Below, in pieces: positions 58,247 to 64,000 of a stretch of 64,000 nucleotides of DNA. The stretch is from Ga0077555 sp041397775. GTDB taxonomy: Bacteria > Pseudomonadota > Alphaproteobacteria > Rhizobiales > Hyphomicrobiaceae. Where the stretch lies: positions 124,001-188,000 of the forward strand of contig JAWKWB010000010.1 in the NCBI GenBank assembly GCA_041397775.1. Reading direction: 5' to 3'. A program made the position numbers and the translations under genes. The notes under the pieces were generated by a model. The model made no database searches and was not told the origin of the DNA. It saw only the letters and a list, made by a program, of their open reading frames with translations. Numbering within the stretch: the first letter of the stretch is position 1; every line of letters starts with the position of its first letter.

Positions 58247-59251
58247 ATGGACTTGCTCGCATTCGAGAATACGCAACTCGTCCTCGGGCTCGTTGTTGCA
58301 CTGTCGGCAGCGGGCGCGATCTACGTTCTGGCCTACCCCTACTTGTCCGGTGAGATGAAGACGGACAAGCGCATTCAGAGCGTGTCCGAGAACCGTTCCG
58401 CGCGCACGCAGCGGCGCGTGAAGGAAGAAGAGACGTCCAACCGGCGCAAGCAGGTTTCCGATACGCTGAAGGAGCTGGAGGAGCGGCAGAAGTCGAGCGA
58501 GAAGGTCTCGCTGCGGCTGCGGTTGCAGCGGGCGGGCCTCGATATCACGCCGAAGACGTACTGGATCGCCAGCGTCGTCGGCGGCATCCTCGTCGGCGTC
58601 ATGGTCTTCCTCTCCGCGCCGGGCCTCACACCGCTGGTCTCCGTGGCGGCGGCCTTCATCGGCACGTTCGGGCTCCCCCGCTTCGTGCTCTCCAAGTTGA
58701 CGAAGCGCCGGCAGAAGAAGTTCGTCGACAGCTTCGCGGACGCCATCGACGTGATCGTGCGCGGCGTCAAGTCGGGCCTGCCGCTCAACGAATGCCTGGG
58801 CATCATCGCGCGCGAGAGCCCCTCGCCGTTGAAGGAGGAGTTCCAGGACATCGTCGAGCAGCAGCGCGTCGGCGTGCCGCTCAGCGAGTGCTTCGAGCGC
58901 ATGATGCAGCGCATGCCGCTGTCGGAGGTGAAGTTCTTCGCCATCGTCATCGGCATCCAGCAGCAGGCCGGCGGCAATCTCTCCGAAGCCCTGGGCAACC
59001 TCTCGGGCGTGCTGCGTGACCGCAAGCGTCTGGGCGCGAAGGTGAAGGCGCTCTCGGCCGAAGCCAAGGCGTCCGCCTGGGTGCTCGGTGCCCTGCCGTT
59101 CATCGTCATGACCATGGTCTACATGACGGCGAACGACTACATCATGCTGCTCTTCCGCACCAAGACCGGCAATTTCCTCCTCGTCGCGGCGGCCTTCTGG
59201 ATGACCTGCGGGCTGCTCGTGATGCGCAAGATGATCAACTTCAAGTACTGA
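58247..59251 (+). CDS. tadB: Inner-membrane platform protein TadB
   Basis: 334 residues with an N-terminal membrane helix (about 8-28), a charged cytosolic stretch, two helices near 105-145, a GspF-like cytosolic domain (about 155-260; FADAIDVIVRGVKSGLPLNE) and C-terminal helices (about 280-325). The GspF signature SGLPLNECLGIIARE and GGNLSEALGNLSGVLRDR is clear. With TadC it forms the platform around which CpaF turns. Confidence 0.94.
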   Translation: MDLLAFENTQLVLGLVVALSAAGAIYVLAYPYLSGEMKTDKRIQSVSENRSARTQRRVKEEETSNRRKQVSDTLKELEERQKSSEKVSLRLRLQRAGLDITPKTYWIASVVGGILVGVMVFLSAPGLTPLVSVAAAFIGTFGLPRFVLSKLTKRRQKKFVDSFADAIDVIVRGVKSGLPLNECLGIIARESPSPLKEEFQDIVEQQRVGVPLSECFERMMQRMPLSEVKFFAIVIGIQQQAGGNLSEALGNLSGVLRDRKRLGAKVKALSAEAKASAWVLGALPFIVMTMVYMTANDYIMLLFRTKTGNFLLVAAAFWMTCGLLVMRKMINFKY

Positions 59252-59310
59252 GTCGCAGCCCTTCGCCGCCACGCTCGGCGGCCCGGCTGCGGGATGAAAG
59301 GAGACGCACC

Positions 59311-60285
59311 ATGATGGCGTTCATCGAGGCATTCATGAAGCCCGAGACCATCGTCACCATGCTGGCGGCGCTGGGAACCTTCATAACCGTTCTGACGATC
59401 GCGCTGCCCCTGCTCGAAGCCGACAAGACCGGCCAGCGCATGAAGGTGATGGCGCTCGAGCGCGACAAGATGCGCGCCGCACGCTTGTCCGAGCTCAACA
59501 AGGATGCCGGCGGCGGCAAGCTGCGGCAGGCGCCCAAGGGCTTCATGCAGCAGATCGTCGACCAGTTCAATCTGCGCAGCTCCTTCGAGACGGAAGACAT
59601 CAAGAACCTGCTCAAGATGGCTGGCCTGCGTGGCCAGGCGCCGCTGGTCGCCTACATGTTCTTTCGATTGATCGCGCCGATCATCGTGACGATCCTGGCG
59701 CTGATCTATCTCTTCTTCATCGGCAAGATGCAGTACCCGCCGATCGTCAAGTTCGGCATGGCGCTGGGTGCTGGCTATGCGGGCTTCTACCTGCCCAACG
59801 TGTTCCTGCAGAACCTCGTCACGCGGCGCCAGCAGTCGATCACGGGCGCGTTCCCGGACGCCCTGGACATGCTTCTGATCTGCGTGCAGGCCGGCATGTC
59901 GATCGAGGCGGCCTTCGGCAAGGTGTCCAAGGAAATCTTGAACCAGTCGATCGAGCTTGCCGAGGAGTTCAGCCTGACGACCGCCGAGCTGTCCTACCTG
60001 CAGGATCGCCGCATCGCCTATGAGAACCTCGGCAAGCGCACGGGCCTGCCCGGCATCAAGTCGGTGGCCACCGCGTTGATCCAGTCGGAACGCTACGGTA
60101 CGCCGGTCGGACAGGCGCTGCGCGTGATGGCCAAGGAAAACCGCGACATGCGTATGTCCGAAGCCGAAAAGAAGGCGGCCTCGCTGCCGCCCAAGCTGAC
60201 CGTGCCGATGATCCTTTTCAACCTGCCGGTCCTGTTCGTGGTCATCCTCGGCCCGGCTGTGATCCAGGTGATGAAGTACCAGTGA
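59311..60285 (+). CDS. tadC: Inner-membrane platform protein TadC
   Basis: 324-residue partner of TadB. An N-terminal helix (about 18-35), two helices near 108-150, the GspF domain (about 175-290; GAFPDALDMLLICVQAGMSIEAAF) and a C-terminal helix (LFNLPVLFVVILGPAVIQV) are visible. It is the last pilus gene here: tadD and the pseudopilin-like tadE/F/G, often next in other species, are not in the window. The following hairpin suggests the operon ends. Confidence 0.94.
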   Translation: MMAFIEAFMKPETIVTMLAALGTFITVLTIALPLLEADKTGQRMKVMALERDKMRAARLSELNKDAGGGKLRQAPKGFMQQIVDQFNLRSSFETEDIKNLLKMAGLRGQAPLVAYMFFRLIAPIIVTILALIYLFFIGKMQYPPIVKFGMALGAGYAGFYLPNVFLQNLVTRRQQSITGAFPDALDMLLICVQAGMSIEAAFGKVSKEILNQSIELAEEFSLTTAELSYLQDRRIAYENLGKRTGLPGIKSVATALIQSERYGTPVGQALRVMAKENRDMRMSEAEKKAASLPPKLTVPMILFNLPVLFVVILGPAVIQVMKYQ

Positions 60286-60324
60286 GACGGCGCCGCGCGC
60301 GCCCGACACTGACGATGACGATGA

Positions 60325-60357
60325 CGAGGGCCACGGGCAGCGATGCCGTGGCCCTCG
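60325..60357 (+). terminator. Hairpin at the end of the Flp pilus operon
   Basis: CGAGGGCCACGG/CCGTGGCCCTCG form a perfect 12-bp stem with a 9-base loop, 39 bases after tadC. There is no U tract. The remaining 60358-60559 shows no gene. Confidence 0.6.
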
Positions 60358-60559
60358 CCCGTCGCCGGCCGCACGTTGCACGTCGCCGGCGCCGATGCGG
60401 CCCGGCAGCTTCTCATCCTGCCCTTCGCCATGCGGCAACGCCTGAAAGCAGCCGCGGTCCACCCGTGCCACGCCGGCCTCCGGTTGACGCGGACCGGGCA
60501 ATGGCGCTCTATGCGCCCCGGCTGGAAACGCGCGAAACACAACATTCGGAGACGACGGC

Positions 60560-61486
60560 ATGAAGATCGCAATTCTGGGCGTGGGCGCCATGGGCTCCAT
60601 CTACGCGGGCCTGCTGGCGGGCGTGGGCGGACACGACGTCTGGGCGGTCGACGTGTGGAAGGACCATGTCGAGGCCATCCGCAAGAACGGCCTGCGCGTG
60701 GAAGGCGCCTCGGGGGACCGCACGGTGAAGCTCAATGCGACCACCGATCCCGCCGACGTCAAGGACGCCGATCTCGTCATCATCGCGACCAAGGACGATG
60801 GCGTCGCGGAGGCGGCCAAGGCCGCGCTGGCGATCGCCAAGGCCGATGCCCCGATCCTCACCATCCAGAACGGCCTGGGTTCCGCCGACAAGGTGGCGGA
60901 GATCGTCGGCTCCAAGCGCATCATGATGGGCGTCGTGGGCGGCTTCGGCGCCTCGATGAAGGGCCCTGGTCACGCCCATCACAACGGCATGGAGTTCCTG
61001 CGGTTGGGCGAGATGGACGGTGGCATGACCGACCGTCTCGAGGCGGTCAAGAAGGCCTGGGAAGCCGGCAGCTTCAAGGTGCTCACCTTCAACGACATCC
61101 ACAAGATGGTCTGGGAGAAGCTGATCTGCAATTGCACCTATTCCGGCACGTGCGCGCTGACCGGCCTGCGCGTCGGCGAGGTGCAGGAGAGCCCGCACGC
61201 CTGGAGCATCGCGGCAGCCTGCGCCACGGAGGCCTACATGGTCGCCCGCGCCCGTGGCATCAAGCTCGATTTCGACGACCCCGTCCGCTACGTCCGCGAC
61301 TTCGGCCAGAAGATCCCCAACGCGCGCCCCTCCATGCTGCTCGACCATCTGGCGGGCCGCAAGGCGGAGGTGGACAACATCAACGGCGCCATCCCGCGTG
61401 AAGGCGCCAAGGTCGGCATTCCCGCCCCTGTCAATGGGCTCGTCGTCGGCTTGCTGAAGGCGAAAGAGGCGAGCTTCGGCAAATAA
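60560..61486 (+). CDS. 2-dehydropantoate 2-reductase family protein
   Basis: 308-residue NADPH-dependent ketopantoate reductase-like enzyme (ApbA/PanE fold). The Rossmann start MKIAILGVGAMGSIYAGLLA, the TIQNGLGSADKVAEI loop, and the catalytic Lys region KMVWEKLICNCTYSGTCALTG match the family. The C-terminal AEVDNINGAIPREGAKVGIPAPVN is typical. Many such proteins outside panB-panC operons have other substrates, so the panE assignment is not certain. No pantothenate genes are adjacent. Confidence 0.9.
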   Translation: MKIAILGVGAMGSIYAGLLAGVGGHDVWAVDVWKDHVEAIRKNGLRVEGASGDRTVKLNATTDPADVKDADLVIIATKDDGVAEAAKAALAIAKADAPILTIQNGLGSADKVAEIVGSKRIMMGVVGGFGASMKGPGHAHHNGMEFLRLGEMDGGMTDRLEAVKKAWEAGSFKVLTFNDIHKMVWEKLICNCTYSGTCALTGLRVGEVQESPHAWSIAAACATEAYMVARARGIKLDFDDPVRYVRDFGQKIPNARPSMLLDHLAGRKAEVDNINGAIPREGAKVGIPAPVNGLVVGLLKAKEASFGK

Positions 61487-61607
61487 TTGCGGGCGGCCAG
61501 GAAAACCGGTGTCGCGGATCCGTTCGTGACATCGGGGTCGATCCCCCGGTGCCGTGTCGGCGTCCAGCGCCGAGAAGCGGCAGCGGCGACAGCGGCGGCG
61601 GGGCGCG

Positions 61608-62453
61608 ATGAGTAGTTTTCTGTTCGTCCTGGTCCTGGGCGCCGCGCTCTGCCACGCCGCCTGGAACGCCGCACTCAAGGTGCGCGTCGATCCCGCGATC
61701 GCCATTACGCTGATCTCGGTCGCGGCGGGCATCATCGCCGTCCCGGCCTTGCCGGCGTTCGGCTCACCGCATCCCGCATCCTGGCCCTATCTGGCGGCGT
61801 CGCTGGCGATCCATCTCTTCTATTACATCTGGCTCGCGGAGGCCTATCGCACGGCGGATCTGGGGCAGGTCTATCCCATCGCGCGCGGCTCGGCCCCGCT
61901 GATCACGGCCGCCGGCAGTTCGCTGATCTTCGGGGAACATCTGGTCGTCCTCGCCTGGCTCGGCATCGCACTGCTCACGATGGGTGTGATGCTGCTGTCG
62001 GTGCGGGGGGGCCGGCAAGGGGCCGTCTTCAACGGACGCGCCGTGGGCTTCGCGCTGGCGACCGCAGCGACGATCTCCGCCTATACGCTGGTCGATGGGC
62101 GTGGCGCACGGCTATCGCAAGGCGCGCACGCCTACGCTGCGTGGCTCTTCGTCCTCGATGGCGTGATGATGGCCGTCTACGGCTGGGTGCGGCAACGCGA
62201 GGGCATCGCTGCCGTCCCCGCGAAGGCCTACGTCATCCTGCTCGGCGGGGGCGCGCTGTCGCTCGCCTCCTACTGGATCGCCATCTGGGCGATGTCGCTC
62301 GCACCCGTGCCGCTCGTTGCCGCCGTACGCGAGACGAGCGTGCTTTTTGCCGCTGTCATCGGCGTCGTCCTGCTGAAGGAGCCCTTGCTCGCGCCACGCA
62401 TCCTGGCGGCCGTGCTCGTCGTCTGCGGACTGGCGCTGCTGCGGCTTGCCTGA
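61608..62453 (+). CDS. EamA/DMT family transporter
   Basis: 281-residue membrane protein with about ten hydrophobic helices in two EamA repeats (about 1-130 and 145-280). AWNAALKVRVDPAIA, YPIARGSAPLITAAGSSLIFGE and AAVRETSVLFAAVIGVVLLKE are conserved DMT blocks. ATG 61608 is preferred over an upstream start that would add an Arg-rich stretch. Substrates of this family range from amino acids to drugs and cannot be deduced. It converges with the TPP enzyme gene. Confidence 0.88.
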   Translation: MSSFLFVLVLGAALCHAAWNAALKVRVDPAIAITLISVAAGIIAVPALPAFGSPHPASWPYLAASLAIHLFYYIWLAEAYRTADLGQVYPIARGSAPLITAAGSSLIFGEHLVVLAWLGIALLTMGVMLLSVRGGRQGAVFNGRAVGFALATAATISAYTLVDGRGARLSQGAHAYAAWLFVLDGVMMAVYGWVRQREGIAAVPAKAYVILLGGGALSLASYWIAIWAMSLAPVPLVAAVRETSVLFAAVIGVVLLKEPLLAPRILAAVLVVCGLALLRLA

Positions 62454-62469
62454 GACGGTAGGCCGCGCC

Positions 62470-64000
62470 TCACCGCTTGAAGTGGATGAACTCCCAGGGC
62501 GAGGTTTCCGAACCCTCGGGTACGACCACTTCGATAAGCATGGGAGCGTTCGCGCCGAGCGCCTCTTTCAGCACGGGCCGCAGTGCCTCCGGTGACGTGA
62601 CGCGATGTCCGGCCACTCCGAAGGCGGCCGAAAGCGCCATCAGGTCGGGATTGCGCAACGCCGATCCGATGACGCGGTTGCCGAAGTTGACGCGCTGGTC
62701 GCGCATCACGTTGCCATAGGCGTTGTTGTTGAAGACGATGGCCACGACGCCGATACCTTCCTGTGCCGCCGTCGCCATTTCCTGCACCGCGAACAGGAAG
62801 CCGCCATCGCCCGAGATCGACACCACGGCCCGGTCCGGGTGCGCGACCTTGACCCCGAGGCTCGATGCGTAGCCGAACCCGAGCGTTCCCTGATAGCCCT
62901 CCGAGACATAGGTGCGTGGCTCACGCACCTCGAAGCCGAAGTAGGAGGCGAACCCGGCCTGGCAGAGCTCCGGCACGAGGAACCCGTCGCGTGGCAGGCA
63001 GTCCCGGATGACGTCGAGGTAGGCGACCTGCGGCTGCACCGTCTCGATGGTCGCGCGCGCCGCCGTCTTTGCCGCGGCGATCTCGGCGCGTCGCGCCTGC
63101 GAGGCTTGAGGTGTGGGCGACGGACGCGCCTTGGCGATCTCTGTCGTGAGAGTGGCCACGGCCACCTTCGCATCGGCGACGATGCCCGCATGCGGCACCA
63201 GCCTGCGCATTTCCGCCGGGTCGATGTCGATCCGCACGAGATGCGGCGGCGCGGCGGGTCGGTCGATCATCGTCATCATGCCGGTCCAGCGCATGTACGG
63301 CATCTCGAGCCGCGAGCCGATGCCGATCAGCACGTCGACCTCCGGCCACATCTCGTGGGCCGTATAGGAGGAGACGCCGAGAGCGTGGTCCTCGGGCACG
63401 ACACCGCGTCCGCCGCGGAAGGCGACCACCGGCGCATCGAGCAATTCTGCCAGCGCCCGCACTTGCGCGACGGCATGCTGCGCACCGCTGCCCGTCACGA
63501 TCATCGGGCGCCGGGATCCCGCAATCAGGCGCACTGCCGCATCGATTTCGGCGGGCGACGGCGGCGGTGCCGCGAGGGGCTCTGCGCCCGGCAGCGGAAC
63601 CACCTGTCCGCTCGACGCCATCGTGTCCCACGCCATTTCGACGGCCACGGGACCGGGGCGGCCCGACAGCATCTGCCGGAACGCCTCGTTGATGACGGCG
63701 GGTGCATCCGCCGGCCGCTCGATGCGCGCCGCCCACTTGGTGAGCGTGCGCAGCGTACCGAGCTGATCGGGTAGCTCGTGCAGATGGCCGCGTCGCCGCT
63801 CGAGGAACTGCGACGGCACTTGTCCGGTGAGGCACAGGACCGGCGCGTTGGTGCCGAGCGCTGTGCACAGCGCCGCCGTGGTGTTGAGCATGCCGGGCCC
63901 CGGGACCACGGCATAGACACCGGGTCGCCCGGTCGCACGCGCGTAGCCGAAGGCCATGTACCCGCAGGCCTGCTCGTGGCGTGCGCCCACCGTGCGCATC
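62470..64000 (-). CDS. Thiamine diphosphate-dependent enzyme, acetolactate synthase-like, 5' end cut
   Basis: The reading frame runs off the right edge of the window; about 45 N-terminal residues are missing. What remains begins near the catalytic Glu (GARHEQACGYMAFGYARATG). The central FAD/Rossmann-like domain (about 170-310) and the C-terminal ThDP domain with ISGDGGFLFAVQEMATAAQE followed by FNNNAYGNVMRDQR are intact. It belongs to the acetolactate synthase/benzoylformate decarboxylase group. No small regulatory subunit gene is next to it, so a catabolic or unspecified role is more likely than branched amino acid synthesis. Confidence 0.92.
   Translation of the reverse strand, partial: MRTVGARHEQACGYMAFGYARATGRPGVYAVVPGPGMLNTTAALCTALGTNAPVLCLTGQVPSQFLERRRGHLHELPDQLGTLRTLTKWAARIERPADAPAVINEAFRQMLSGRPGPVAVEMAWDTMASSGQVVPLPGAEPLAAPPPSPAEIDAAVRLIAGSRRPMIVTGSGAQHAVAQVRALAELLDAPVVAFRGGRGVVPEDHALGVSSYTAHEMWPEVDVLIGIGSRLEMPYMRWTGMMTMIDRPAAPPHLVRIDIDPAEMRRLVPHAGIVADAKVAVATLTTEIAKARPSPTPQASQARRAEIAAAKTAARATIETVQPQVAYLDVIRDCLPRDGFLVPELCQAGFASYFGFEVREPRTYVSEGYQGTLGFGYASSLGVKVAHPDRAVVSISGDGGFLFAVQEMATAAQEGIGVVAIVFNNNAYGNVMRDQRVNFGNRVIGSALRNPDLMALSAAFGVAGHRVTSPEALRPVLKEALGANAPMLIEVVVPEGSETSPWEFIHFKR

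Overview
The window is high-GC bacterial chromosome and almost certainly alphaproteobacterial. The evidence is the cell-cycle regulator TrcR (6241-6999), the hemC-hemD-mitofilin-hemY cluster (37987-43442), a Caulobacter-style cpa/tad pilus operon (51063-60285) and two FNR/FixK-type boxes. No rRNA, tRNA, IS element, prophage or CRISPR array is visible. The genus cannot be fixed from the sequence alone. Many acyl-CoA and Baeyer-Villiger genes suggest a metabolically versatile aerobe that also meets low oxygen.

Layout. 1-3250: a START-like fragment, selB, ridA, and a selenoprotein of the UGSC family read through an in-frame UGA at 2961-2963. 3366-4104: two variable-core hairpins, then periplasmic sodC. 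4399-10985: a small Tat-like protein, an HDAC/acetylpolyamine amidohydrolase, trcR, a membrane protein with a spermidine-synthase domain, a UPF0173 hydrolase and ruvX. 11081-32292: an accessory catabolic region with an SDR, three flavin monooxygenases (two Baeyer-Villiger, one EthA-like), three acyl-CoA dehydrogenases, an acyl-CoA ligase, enoyl-CoA hydratase plus HMG-CoA lyase, and a two-gene 2-oxoacid dehydrogenase E1. An SHP-type cytochrome operon (13711-15829) lies inside it. 32487-37824: a ribosome hibernation factor, two M20 hydrolases, an RNase T2 homologue with a changed catalytic site, and hypotheticals. 37987-43442: haem synthesis with mitofilin.

45008-46540 is a 1.5 kb non-coding island. 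It holds six tandem copies of a roughly 178-bp unit, flanked by the same kind of hairpins seen near sodC. In this hairpin family the outer stem is conserved while the inner arms differ completely between loci yet still pair. 46541-50828 carries a MobA-like molybdenum cofactor protein, a cupin and an NYN/LOTUS protein. 51063-60285 encodes the Flp pilin, prepilin peptidase and secretion machine (cpaABCDEF-tadBC). The right end has a ketopantoate-reductase-like gene, an EamA transporter and a truncated TPP enzyme.

How the parts work together. SelB would deliver Sec-tRNA to the UGA of its neighbour. The monooxygenases, ligase and dehydrogenases could turn ketones and acyl chains into CoA intermediates. 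The hydratase and lyase fit the end of leucine degradation. The main points for follow-up are the UGA-coded protein with its SECIS-like hairpin, the variable-core hairpin family, the satellite array, and the duplicated and fused dihaem cytochrome in the SHP operon.
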